Shown here piece after piece: positions 43,252 through 55,639 of a stretch of 64,000 bases of DNA. The notes under the pieces are model-generated. The model saw only the letters and a program-made list of their open reading frames with translations. It was not told where the DNA came from and did no database searches. Source of the stretch: Eriocheir sinensis (Eukaryota; Arthropoda; Malacostraca; Decapoda; Varunidae); assembly GCF_024679095.1 (NCBI RefSeq), contig NC_066529.1:3773094-3837093 (forward strand). The letters run 5' to 3'. Position 1 is the stretch's first letter; every line of letters starts with the position of its first letter. The position numbers and the translations under genes were made by a program.

Positions 43252-43265
43252 CAGTAGTAGTAGTA
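42715..43265. repeat. (AGT)n arrays flanking a GC-rich block
   Basis: AGT runs at 42715-42740, 43066-43100, 43120-43150 and 43183-43264. Between them, 42860-43035 is GC-rich and contains CCCCGCCC / GGGGCGGG inverted stretches. No exon is recognised. Confidence 0.88.
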
Positions 43266-43269
43266 AAGG

Positions 43270-44083
43270 AGAGCAGAACAACCAACAAGTTACGTAAAAA
43301 GATATATTACTTTATTATTCGGAGATTCTTGGAGCCTTCTAGGAATGAAAACATACGCTGGCTTGGGTTTCCGTCTTATCAGTAACCTGCTGTCGCAACG
43401 CTAATGACTCGTTCGTTCTCTCCCGCTCGCTGTAAAATTCTGTGAAGAGAGACGTCACAATCCTATAGTACTTCGGTGTAATGGTCGTCATCAGCATCTT
43501 CTCTTACTTGGGTTGTCAGTCGGTTACGATTTCTACGCATGACGTTATCTGCCCTAGTTTATTTATTTATTTATTTATTATTTTTTTTTAATCCTCCTCA
43601 TCGGTATATGCACAGTCGCGCTACGAAGTGTTGAGACAGTTTGCAATGACTTGTTCAAATAATACATAATATTATTCGAAGGGAAGGGATGTTTAGGAGT
43701 GATTTTGTTTTAGATACACAAAATATGATGTTGAGAAAGGAAATAAATTCACTAGAGTGGAAGTTTTTACCTTATAACGATATATTAAGCAGCTCTGCCG
43801 AAACATTTTGATACAGTTTTCGTTCAAGACATTAAAAGAGTCAAATGAGTTCTATGTTAAGACTAGTACAAGTGATAATGTTACTGATCTTCATTTCATC
43901 CACAATGCCCTGTACGACGAAATTGTTTAATATTGGGCACGTCTAAACTGTATTGATGTATTGTTCCCATTACCTCGTTGGTGTCGTTATGTGAGCAACT
44001 AATTTACTTTTTTCAATGTTATGTAAGACTTCTTTATGATTTTGTCCTGGGAAGATAAATCATTCATTTTCTCGGAACACCCG

Positions 44084-44121
<38 letters not shown>

Positions 44122-44815
44122 CGTTTCAAGGCTCCGTTTAATGGTTCCGGTTCCTTATTCAGCGTTTTTATTTACCTTTTTTTTTCTTCCTCTTGTTTAC
44201 ACTCCCCTCTGGTAGCGTGTGGGTCAATAAATCGATAGAAAACTCATAACACAAACTTCTCAGCTCGCCCTTTCGTTCCCGGACTTATAATATTGGTTCA
44301 GATTTTCCCTCTGCGTTTTTGTTTGCCTTTCTTTTAAGTCTGCCCTCCCAACCTCGTCCTCTGCGTGCTTGCGAGTCATGGAAAAAGAAGTCACATTGCA
44401 AACGCCTCAGGTTCCTCAATAAGTCGTTCTCAGAATTTAAACTCATTTCAGGTTTACACCGTTTCTATGACCTTTTTCTCTTCCTTTACATCACACCGGA
44501 TCCTCGTATGTGTGTAGTTTGAAAGTCAAGGGGAACAAAATTAAATACAATAAACTTACCCTAACTAACTTGCTGGCTCACTTTTTTTCCCTCTTGTTTT
44601 CATATTTACCTTTTTTTTTTTTCATTCTTATGTATATACGCTCGTTGTCCTTACCGTCTCGTCCTTTTCCTCGTCCTCGTCCTCGTCCTTACCATGTTGA
44701 GGCAAAGTGAGGTTGAAAAGAAGGATTTCACTCGTCAGCTCTTCCCTCCCCCCACCTAACACACACACACACACATACACACACAACACCATCGCTGGAT
44801 CACCTTGGCTTGTTC
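43270..44815. other. Mixed non-coding stretch
   Basis: Mostly non-repetitive sequence with a TTTA run (43557-43579), a GT run (44087-44119) and a CA run (44759-44784). No supported exon. Confidence 0.55.
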
Positions 44816-44819
44816 CCCG

Positions 44820-45330
44820 ATGTTGTTGTGGTGGTGAATAGTGGTTAGTGGCGTTGACAAGTGGATGCTATACTTGTGGTGATGACTTATGGTGGTGGTG
44901 ATGGTGAGCGATGTGATTATGAGGGTGGTGAATGGTGGTAAGTGATGTTGACAAGGGGATACTATACTTGTGGTGGTGGTGATGGTGAGGGTGGTGAATG
45001 GTGGTAAGTGATGTTGACAAGGGGATACTATACTTGTGGTGGTGGTGATGGTGAGGGTGGTGAATGGTGGTTAGTGGTGTTGACAAGGGCATGCTATACT
45101 AATGGTGATAACTTATAGTGGTGGTGATGGTGAGGGTGGTGAATGGTGGTAAGTGGTATTGACAAGGGGATGCTATACTTGTGGTGGTGGTGATGGTGAG
45201 GGTGGTGAATGGTGGTAAGTGGTATTGACAAGGGGATGCTATACTTGTGGTGATGACTTATGGTGGTGGTGATGGTGAGCAATGTGATGATAGTGAGGGT
45301 GGTGAATGGTTGTTATGATAATGTTGAGTA
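44820..45330. repeat. 66-bp GTG-rich minisatellite with longer variant units
   Basis: The landmark TTGACAAGGGGAT occurs near 44855, 44949, 45015, 45081, 45160 and 45226, giving steps of 94, 66, 66, 79 and 66 bp. The longer units carry an extra GATGACTTATGGTGGTGGTG segment. 66 bp is 22 codons, so a minus-strand His-rich frame stays open; this is a property of the repeat, not evidence for a protein. Confidence 0.9.
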
Positions 45331-45689
45331 GTGACAGGGGAGTCGAATACTACCTCAGAGTTCTCAACATACGGATTCAGAGACACATGTGGTTTCCGAA
45401 TCTATTATCTAGTATATCTATCTATTATCTACTTATCTATTATTATCATCTATTATTTACCTCTTCAGAATAAGGCATCTTACTCCCACACACCCTTCTA
45501 TTTAAGTATACGTAGAATTACCACTGGTGAAAGAAATGTGAAGTATATATAGCGAGCTCTTTCATATATTACATTTTCAACATTAGATTATATTATTTCA
45601 TTACATTATATCACTCACGCAAACCATTTCATAATATATATCAACGCATGTGTGATTAGTTTATACATCATCTATTTTGGGAGGTTTAT

Positions 45690-45770
45690 ATCATGGCAGA
45701 AATTTGGCCCATCGCTGCTACACGGTAAAGCCACAAATTTGGCCCGTCGTTGCTACCGGGTTAACTTCAG
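45690..45770 (+). repeat. Short direct duplication (AAATTTGGCCC unit)
   Basis: AAATTTGGCCCATCGCTGCT and AAATTTGGCCCGTCGTTGCT follow each other at a 35-bp step, each ending in ACGGTAAA or CGGGTTAA. Part of a dispersed repeat, class unknown. Confidence 0.65.
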
Positions 45771-46168
45771 AATGATCTTGGGGCCATAAAAAGGGGTAAG
45801 TCCATATATGTCGTTGTGTATGTGAAAGTAGTCTCATTATTTACGAGGTGGATTTGTGTGCTTCTGAGGAAGTTTTGCATTGCGTCTCAGTGAAAGTTGT
45901 ATTTTTCTGTAAAGTATAAAAAAAAGGCTTTTCTAGTATTACTGTTTGCCGAGCCCTGACCTAGGATGATGAGGATTTGGATGGAGGTGGAGATGGTGGT
46001 GGTGACTGGTTGTAGTGGTAGGTAAGAGGTGATGACAGGGCAGGGCAGTATGGTGTTAGGCTATGATTTTGGCGGTGGTTGAGGTGGTGAGTATAGGTTG
46101 CGGTGGTTTTGGTGGTGGTGACGGTGGTGGTTGTGTCCTCAGCCTGCAAGGAACCAGTTTTCATTGCG

Positions 46169-46169
<1 letters not shown>

Positions 46170-46212
<43 letters not shown>

Positions 46213-46267
46213 TAATAAATTAAACCAAGAAAAAGATAGCAAATAACAAATATACATCATCATCATC

Positions 46268-46302
<35 letters not shown>

Positions 46303-46349
46303 CAAAAACTGAAATAAAAGAAGATAACACCAGTACTTACCGGCCATAA

Positions 46350-46403
<54 letters not shown>

Positions 46404-46988
46404 TCAACCCCTCTCAGTCTACTTGCACTTATAGCCAAAACAAAGACGACCCTCATTATTATCTTTACAAGCGTTGGTACTCCGTGTCCTGACCCAGCTC
46501 CTCCTTCCCCTCCCTTCCCCCAATACCCCTTTAACACCCCCACCCCTCCATCCCACACCACCACTAGTATCAGGAGGAGGGAGTGATAGGAGTATGCGTG
46601 TGGAAAGGAGTGAGGAAGGGAAGGAAGGGGATTAAGGAGGAGAAGGAAGACGGAAATAGAGGAGCATCAGAACGAGGGTGGTATTGAAAGGGAGATGATA
46701 AGGAAGGAAAAGGAAACAGAGGGAGCGATAAGATAAGTGTGTCAGGGAGGAAATGGGTGAGGTAGGAAGGAAAGGGACGACGGAGGAAGATAAAGTAAGC
46801 GAGGTGACTCAGAATGAGGCTGGTAGGAAATTAGGAAGGAAAAGGAAGAAGAGGCTGAATTTGGGGAAATGGAAGTGCAGAGGAGGGAGGGGTGCGGGTG
46901 GAAGAGGAAGACTGATGGGAAGAGATTTAGGGATTAGGTTTGGTACGGTTTCATTATTGATGGGGGAGGAGAGTGGGAATGTGTGTCC

Positions 46989-47027
<39 letters not shown>

Positions 47028-47050
47028 AGAAGTGGAGAAAAAGGAAAGGA

Positions 47051-47089
<39 letters not shown>

Positions 47090-47095
47090 GCAGAA
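46170..47095. repeat. Microsatellites and polypurine block
   Basis: CA run 46171-46206, AGT run 46268-46302, GA run 46353-46400, an irregular A/G-rich block 46565-47050 with a GA run at 46994-47024, and an AGT run 47054-47089. Confidence 0.9.
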
Positions 47096-47395
47096 ACAGC
47101 AGAGTTGGGGCCAATATATTATAAGCTTAGCACGTCTCTACACAATAATTCATAATGGATTAAGGTTATCTTACAGCATAAAAGACTTACGTAACCAATA
47201 GTAGTAGTAGTAGTGGTAGTAATAGTGCTATCCCCCCCCCTCCCCTTACATCATCACCTTCATCATCTCCACCCTTTTACAAGTTTACATCTTCCTCTTC
47301 GCGCCCTTTAGAACAGTAACGTCATCTCGTGTTTTTTCCTAGTTTTGACGGTCATTCCGTTAATATAATATAGTAACGTCCTGTAATATTAATAA

Positions 47396-47399
<4 letters not shown>

Positions 47400-47429
<30 letters not shown>

Positions 47430-47754
47430 TAACTCTTGTCCTCTTACTGCTCTGTCACGTGCCGTCTTCTCCCTCTCTCTCACTCCCCTCCCTCCTCAGC
47501 TCCTCCTCCTCCTCCTCCACCTTGACGTCACACTGGGAATACAGGAGGAGGCCTTGGTTTAACCCTTTGAGACGTGTCTATAACTCGTTCTTCTTCTTGG
47601 AAACAACATCAACTACTACTACTACTACTACTACTACTATTACATATACCACCACCATTATTATTACTATTACCACAAAAAACACATTCTTGTCATGCTA
47701 GTGTTCCATATACATACATTTTTTTGCACGCCACCTGCTTCTACCTATGCACCT

Positions 47755-47800
<46 letters not shown>

Positions 47801-47872
47801 AGGTAATAAACATGTCAGAAGTAAATGTATATGAAACTTATATAACAGAACAACATTTATATATTACTTAGT

Positions 47873-47960
<88 letters not shown>
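47400..47960. repeat. (GT)n, (CT)n and (GA)n arrays
   Basis: GT run 47400-47427, ACT run 47611-47638, CT run 47756-47799 and GA run 47876-47958. The last two are complementary and about 80 bp apart. Confidence 0.92.
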
Positions 47961-47961
<1 letters not shown>

Positions 47962-48055
47962 CACCTGTCTCACCTGGGACTTATTGACTTTTCCGCGTCT
48001 TGAGTGGGTCACGGGAACGGACTGGCCTTGTTTGGTGGCGAGGTTGGCGGAACAA

Positions 48056-48058
<3 letters not shown>

Positions 48059-48117
<59 letters not shown>

Positions 48118-48183
48118 TTACTCTTTCTTCTGCATGTTCAAGTAAAAGCAATCTGAGCCTTTTATGTCTGTGCAGTTTTTAGC

Positions 48184-48258
<75 letters not shown>
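48059..48258. repeat. Inverted (GT)n / (CA)n pair
   Basis: GT run 48059-48112 and CA run 48185-48258 are complementary and separated by about 72 bp. A long hairpin is possible. Confidence 0.95.
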
Positions 48259-48262
<4 letters not shown>

Positions 48263-48264
48263 CC

Positions 48265-48560
48265 ATTTTCCCCTACCTCCGTGGCGAAAGGACTATCAAA
48301 CTTAGGTATTCGAATTCGCGGGTCTTGGTTTGAATCCCGCTCAGGGCAATCTGCGTGTAACTCACCCTACTGTTTAGCCTCCCCATCGGATTGCTTGATA
48401 AATGGGTACCTGGGGAAATGTAGGTAAGGTAAACAGCGGTAACCCGGATGTCACAATGAATCTGTGTAAGAGTATTAGGTTCATAGTCTTGCCTGATACG
48501 GAGATAAGCACGGAGGCCACGCGCAGCTATATATAGTGTACGCCCTCGACAGTGCTATCT
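48265..48560 (+). mobile_element. tRNA-derived SINE (family A), second copy
   Basis: The head has GGTTTGAATCCCGCTCAGGG as box B. The body has AAATGGGTACCTGGGGAAAT, GGTAAGGTAAACAGCGGTAA and AGCACGGAGGCCACGCGCAG, matching the 24.1-24.35 kb copy in order. The (CA)n array at 48185-48258 lies just upstream. Confidence 0.8.
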
Positions 48561-48599
48561 CTCTCTCTCCCTCTCCTCCCATCTTCTTTATCATCTTGG

Positions 48600-48601
<2 letters not shown>

Positions 48602-48673
<72 letters not shown>
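48602..48673. repeat. (GA)n microsatellite
   Basis: About 36 GA units. Confidence 0.97.
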
Positions 48674-48677
<4 letters not shown>

Positions 48678-48934
48678 CCAGCAGAAACACAGAGACAGAC
48701 ATATACACAAGCAGACAGACAGGCAGTGAGTGAGTGAGCTCGTGTGTTAGCCATTTCGGTGCACCAGGGCAGGGCAGGGCAGGGAGGGGCCAGGATGTTA
48801 TCTCGGCAGGTAATTGAGACTGTTGATGTCGTCAGTCTCCACACCTGCATGGAGCACTTAATGGCCGAGATTGTTTTCTGTCCATGATTTTTTAATATAT
48901 TTTTATGTCTCGTCATGATTACTGTTCAGACTTG

Positions 48935-49285
48935 TTCCCATTCAGTCGAAATGCATCACTCTGATAAATGAGGGAGATAGGTGTAAACTTGGCCCCATTC
49001 CGTTTAAACATACTCACAAATGATGAATGATGGAGGTTGGTGTAAACTTGGCCCCATTCAGTTTAAATATATTCACTCACAAATGATAAGTGTGGGAGAT
49101 AGGTGTTACTGAGGTATTGCTTGCTGTGGAAAAATTCAAGGAACGTGATTAGAAAGGAAGTGAAAGTCGAAAGCCGAAGTGTCACACAAGTTCGTAAAGT
49201 AAACAGCGTGTAACAAAAATCAATGAGGGAGATAGGTGTAACTGAGGTATTGCCTGATGTGGAAAAAATCAAAGAACCAGACGCC
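48935..49285 (+). repeat. Irregular tandem repeat (GGGAGATAGGTGTAA unit)
   Basis: GAGATAGGTGTAAACTTGGCCCCATTC-type segments recur near 48970, 49035, 49098 and 49226 with variation. Two also share ACTGAGGTATTGC and GTGGAAAAA. Unit spacing is about 63-70 bp and then longer. Non-coding. Confidence 0.7.
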
Positions 49286-49504
49286 TCGTGTGGAAAAAGG
49301 TAAACCATTGCGTCGAAATATCACTCACAAATTCATCCAGGCAACAGTTTGTGCAAGGTTCTCTCCTGTATGAGTTTCTAAGCTTTACTCCTTAATTTGT
49401 TGCCTCTGATATAAAAAAAGCAATATAAATTAACTTTTAAACATTTAATTACAGTTAATACACAACTTGAGTGGTAGATATGTTTCGTCATAAAATTTAT
49501 CATA

Positions 49505-49640
49505 ATTGTCAGTCATTATAAATCCTTTGCAGGACAGAGGCCTTGCCCAACGATCTTCACTTATATATGTTTGATGTTATTGCGTCATACTCCATCCTGC
49601 TATGGCAAGTTCTCATTAGTAGGCATAAACAAGTGGTGCA
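49505..49640 (+). mobile_element. CATTATA / GCAGGACA-type dispersed element fragment
   Basis: CATTATAAATCCTTTGCAGGACAGAGGCCTTGCCCAACGATC is a diverged relative of the element at 22.55 kb (TATCATAGGCCACTGC). Confidence 0.5.
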
Positions 49641-49919
49641 TGCCATGACCAGTGTGTATAAGAATGGACAGTGGAATAAGATGTTTTTGGAAGAAAATTA
49701 TTGGTGTAATGTTGTAAGATTAATTTCAATTATACACTTTAAATGATACAGAATGTGTGCACATATAATCGTAATTGTTGTATTATCTATTAAGCACCTA
49801 TTGAACAATTATGTGGGAGGAAGTAGCTACTCTTTTTATATTTTAAAAACACCTTAATATTTTTTTCTTCTCTATATTACCAAAGAAAAAGCTGAAATAT
49901 TTTTGTATTTTATCCCCGT

Positions 49920-50240
49920 ATGAGTCAGGGTACATGAATTTATCAAAAGGTCCCGGAAGGATGCGTGAAAAAGGTTGAAAAACAATTGTTTATATATAGC
50001 ACTCCCGCGTCTCCTCTCCTGTGCTTCAGAACCCGGAATGCGGCGGTAGCATCCGATTTTGTATCCTCTTTCGTACCCTGAACTCTGTCCAGGTGACAGA
50101 TGAGCTTCAGGGCCACAAGCGATGTATTCTCCATGATGGACTGAACCTGTGCTTTGTAAAGGGAGGCCATCCCCTCAGGCGGCGGGTACGTCCCCTATTC
50201 TGCGGAGGCAACCCAGCATCCACGCTGCGTCCTTGGCCAC
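49920..50240 (-). pseudogene. LINE reverse-transcriptase C-terminal remnant, minus strand
   Basis: The minus strand encodes SLYKAQVQSIMENTSL, then HLDRVQGTKE, then FRVLKHRRGDAGVLYINNCF. This is the order LYKAQV...MEY... LDRVQ... L.HRRD.A seen near the end of jockey/RTE-like reverse transcriptases. The frame is shifted relative to the upstream segment with AWMLGCLRRIG, the catalytic part is missing, and no tail is identified. Confidence 0.7.
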
Positions 50241-50244
50241 TTTA

Positions 50245-50248
<4 letters not shown>

Positions 50249-50298
<50 letters not shown>

Positions 50299-50624
50299 AT
50301 TCTTGGTATCTTCATTTATCTACTTTTATTTCCTTTCTCCTTCCCTCTCTTTCCTCCTCCAGTCTTTCCTCTCTTTCCCTTCCCATTCTGTCTTCTTCCC
50401 CTATTTGTCTCTCCAGGCTACCAGCCAACCACCTCTCTCTCTTGTGCTGACGTCTCTCTCCATCTTAACCCCCTTCCCTCCACGGTCCACGTAAACAGCA
50501 GCTCTCGCGCCCAAAACAAACTGTGAGTTACGTCCACACTAAATATATTTTGATGATTTTACTCGAGTCAAACAGTATTTTTTTCTCTCCCACCCCCATC
50601 CTCACAGAAACTTGTTAGTGTTTG

Positions 50625-50669
<45 letters not shown>

Positions 50670-51005
50670 TGCGTAGTAGCGGCTTGCCCTTTTAGTGGAT
50701 GGAACACGCAGGCTCTTCTTCCCCAACCCTTTGTAGTCTGTTATGAGAGTGATGCCGGAACAGATCATCTCCTGCTCTTCCTCCTCCTCTCCTTCCTCGT
50801 TCTCGTCAGCCTCCTAATCCTCCTCAGTCATTCATATCCTCACTCAGCTCTCCCCTGTTCCTCTTCCCAGCTTCCTCCTTATCCTCTTCACCCTATTCTT
50901 TCCTCCTTGTCCCCCATCCTCATCCTCTTTGTACTCTTTCCTTCATCTTGCTCCTCTGCCTCCTCACTGTTGATTCTTCAGTTGTGAGGAAAAAGAAGTG
51001 TTGTT
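50249..51005. repeat. (CT)n, pyrimidine-rich sequence and (GT)n
   Basis: CT run 50249-50294, C/T-rich stretches at 50295-50480 and 50765-50980, and a GT run at 50629-50668. Ser/Leu/Pro frames are not called. Confidence 0.85.
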
Positions 51006-51154
51006 ACTACCTTTTCCTCCTCCTCCTCCTCCTCATCGTGTTATTAATTTCCCAGTTCGCCGTAAAATGACAAGAGCAAGTACGAGTGGTTGCGTTTTGG
51101 CGTTTTTTCCAGCGTTGAGGTCAGTCGTTAAAGTCATTTTTCAGTGACTTCCTC

Positions 51155-51157
51155 CTT

Positions 51158-51232
<75 letters not shown>

Positions 51233-51353
51233 CAAACAGGCAAATTAGGTTTTCCTGTGTTAAAGATTGAGATCCTCCCCCCCCCCCCTCTCTCTCTCTC
51301 TCTCAAAGGAAAATTCCCCTCTTCCAAGGCCGTTCCAAGCCTTCCACATCGAT

Positions 51354-51401
<48 letters not shown>

Positions 51402-51760
51402 GCCGTGGTGGGGGAAGACTAGTAATCATCAAGAAAAAGGAGCAAAAGAGAGATACGCTGTCAACGGAACAATTTATACCATATCTGGGGACATGGAGAT
51501 GGAGGAGAAGGGGGCGAAGGAGGCAGAGAAGGAGGAGGGAGCGAAGAAGGAAGAGAAGGAAACAATGAAGAAGGAGAATGTGCAACAACGGAGGAGGTGT
51601 AACGATCAGGTGTTCCCCATTCGCGTACCAAACTCAGCCCCTTCCCTCCTCTTTCCCTCACATCCCCTTTCCTTCTCCTCGCTCACCTACTCCCCATACC
51701 CTTCTCCTCGCCCGGCCACCTCCCCGCATTCCGAGGTAATGATTGATGTGGTACGGTATA
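51155..51760. repeat. (CA)n arrays and purine/pyrimidine-rich sequence
   Basis: CA runs at 51161-51230 and 51357-51399, a C/CT run at 51276-51305, an A/G-rich stretch 51490-51590 and a C/T-rich stretch 51640-51730. Confidence 0.88.
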
Positions 51761-51974
51761 CATAGCAAATTAAGTAGGAGGTGAGGAGTATGTATGTGTT
51801 CGTACCTGTACATTGGGTAGAGTTTGCTTTGTGCTGTGTGTGTATGCCTCGTCTAAATAACTCCTAATTCTTTGCCACTACTGTTGTCTGCACTGCCATC
51901 GATCAGTTGCACCAATAACACCAACGATGATATATAATAATGCCTGAAAATAAAAATGATTAGTTGAAGAAAAA

Positions 51975-52149
51975 TGAAAGGAATAAAGAACCTGAAATAT
52001 ATACAGCAGGGTCATGTAAAATCCTTCCCTTTACAAACTCTTCCTGTTGATTGACTGGAGTAAGAATGAAATGAATAAGAAACGTGTGATAAATATAGCT
52101 GGGTCATGCAAAATCCTTCCCTTCACAAACTATTCCTGCTGTTCCCTCC

Positions 52150-52150
<1 letters not shown>
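51975..52150 (+). repeat. Tandem duplication of about 105 bp
   Basis: GGGTCATGTAAAATCCTTCCC and TTTACAAACTCTTCCTG at about 52010-52046 recur as GGGTCATGCAAAATCCTTCCC and TTCACAAACTATTCCTG at about 52102-52138, each preceded by an AGGAATAA-like start. Confidence 0.85.
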
Positions 52151-53099
<949 letters not shown>

Positions 53100-53100
<1 letters not shown>

Positions 53101-54900
53101 CTCCTAACGTCACGTGCGCTTATCCGCTTACAACCTGTTTGAAAGGTGGATTAACTGAGGGAAGAATGATAATCAACCTGTTTGCAGATTCACCCAAAAC
53201 ACTCTTTCGCAACGCCCTTATTTATGAGTGAGTGAAAGCGGCGATATCCACCAAGTTGGGAAGGAGTTTGAAGGTGGCGCCCGCTTGGTCTGGTTGCCAT
53301 AGCGACGTGTGCGAACACCTCACTCATTGATCAGTACAAAAAAGGCTCCTTTGTGACGGCCGCTCCACGCCTCATGGTCCCTTTACCGAGAAACATTCCC
53401 CGGTCACTTGCCTGGCCGAGCTACAAACACAACATCCGTCGGCCAACCATTGCGATGATGTGTACCTGAGTCATGTGTGACTGGAATTCAGAATGTCAGT
53501 TCACCGCAGCCCTCCGGTACTGTTTTTATGCCCAAACTCTGCTATAGCGAACTTTCATGCCGGTGATTCGCGTAGTTTAACATTTCATAATATTGTCCAC
53601 TTGTGGGTTAAAGTAACAAAAATGAGACTCTATTGTGGAATCATGTGTAGGAAATTCCCCTTGGTTGCACCCTTGCATGGTACACCATAAGGGGTCGACT
53701 GATCACATGTTTTCCACTTGGCAACAGTCAGCTGGAGGAGGGTGGCGGAGGTGTGATGACTGCACCACAAATGTCACAAGAAATGCTTTGGGTATTCCGC
53801 ATAACTTTATGTTTACGTACTCTTAGTGTCGTTATATGAATAGCTAAGATAGAAAGTTTTCCAGCTATCCATTTTAACGACACTATTGTACATGATGTGT
53901 TAGTTGTTCTCGAGAGAAGAGTGGGCGTGATCTCTAGCACTGATTACCCAAACATTACATCATTATCTATATTGTACCCCAACAGAGCTTAACAGCTTTA
54001 ATAGTCTCTTCCTCCTTGACCTACAAGAAGCGTAAATTCAGCAGTAAAAAATCTTTCGTAGATTATCATACAGAGGAGGGTTAGAGCTTGCAATGTTACC
54101 ACTCATCACCTTTACTGTAAACATGGAACTGCATAATGAAAAAAAAAAAAAGCAAACATGTAGGCCACATATGTTATAATAAATCGATATTAGATGCTTC
54201 ATTTATACGGAAACGATCAGTATAACCGTGCTAACATTAGCGGTAGGTTTGGCAAAATAGTCAGGGAGTTGTTATGGGGCGAGCAGGCAGCAGGCAGCAG
54301 CCCTTGCCCAGGGGATGCAGCAGTACGGCAGCGTTGCGGCGGCGGCCGTGGTGACGTGCGGTGGTGTGGCGTGCCTTCCTCTCACTCTTGACATAGTGGA
54401 GCTCACTGTGGCAGGGCTGGTGAACTGCCAAGCACATCCACACGGCCCTCGACCAAGCTACTCAATCGCCGAACCCTCCACACAAGACTAGTGACCACCG
54501 GCACTCTTTATAGTGAGCGGCCCGCGGCTGATATTCTTGAAGTCGTTCTCTTGTACACAATGAAACGAGAACAGTGCCTTAGTTCTGGCGTTGCTCTGAA
54601 ATCTCACGAGAAGCTGAAGCGTTGCACCCGAGATGAGAGAGCGTTATGAGGGCGAGGAAGCCATCGTGTGTCCTTTGTTAGGAACGGGACTCCATTCACT
54701 AAAGTCCACTCACTTAGCCAACGGCGTTCTTCTGTACCAGTACTGAGGTACATCCCTGGTGCCCTTTAGCCCCACAAAAAGAGAACGAGTCATTGTTATA
54801 CGTGCTTAACATTCCACTCACGACCTTACTTAAAGTGTGTGGTGATCACCACAAATGATAATAGATTTTAAACCCAACAAAGTATTTCGGTGCCATAGTT
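53100..54900. other. Non-repetitive, moderately GC-rich stretch; possible regulatory region
   Basis: One of the few long stretches in the right half free of microsatellites. It contains an RFX-type X-box at 53293-53306 and a GC-rich block at 54270-54420. An open frame at 54315-54488 (MQQYGSVAAAAVVTCGG) has no downstream donor that fits and no domain, so it is not called. Confidence 0.4.
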
Positions 54901-55080
54901 TATTTAAAAATCGTATTAGTTTATATTTTCTTTTGAGATGAATCTGGAATATAATCAGTTTTCTGAAATGAGTCAAAACTTTGTGAGTGCAAAATTCTAC
55001 TTCCTGACTCCTCTTGTGTACCTGTGCTTACCGTGGCTTGAGGTGACCTGCCGGGAAGCAAGATAACGCCGGCTGGTGCG

Positions 55081-55192
<112 letters not shown>

Positions 55193-55364
55193 CGCAGTAC
55201 ATATTTTATGCAGACTCCTTCGGGTTGTATAATTTAAGTAAAAAAAATAAAAATAGTGTACCGAGTACAGATCATTGGACAGGATGGTGATTATGCACAG
55301 GATGACTGATGATGTAAAGACTTCGTAACGTATACCAAGAAAGAAATTTTGAATAATTTTTCAT

Positions 55365-55627
55365 TAAAGAGCGTGCCCGGTGGGCGCCGCTTTTACGCTT
55401 CTCGTGAGGGGGTCTGAGCGGCCTGCAGCAGCAGCCTCAGACCAAACGCCAAGGTTCACCCAAACATCTCTCCCTAAAGATGATGTGTTTGGCGATAAGC
55501 GACGAGTGTTGTGACGTGACTCTGAGTGGCATGGAGTGACACTCGAGGAAGCGAAGTAGGAAAATGGCGAAGAGTGGGGGTGGAGGAGGACGTTAACCGC
55601 CCACCGTCTAGACACACTCCGTCCCAG
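55365..55627 (+). promoter_or_regulatory. Candidate non-coding first exon with 5' splice site
   Basis: A GC-rich block ends in CCCAG|GTAAGA (donor at 55628). It carries only a very short frame (ATG at about 55564, 11 codons). Composition and donor resemble a 5' UTR exon, for instance an alternative start of a gene lying to the right. No acceptor partner was identified. Confidence 0.25.
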
Positions 55628-55639
55628 GTAAGATTCGCA

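Noticed and set aside
44868..45282. His-rich 22-residue repeat protein on the minus strand
   Set aside because: The frame is kept only because the minisatellite unit is 66 bp; longer units break it, and no start or splice context exists.
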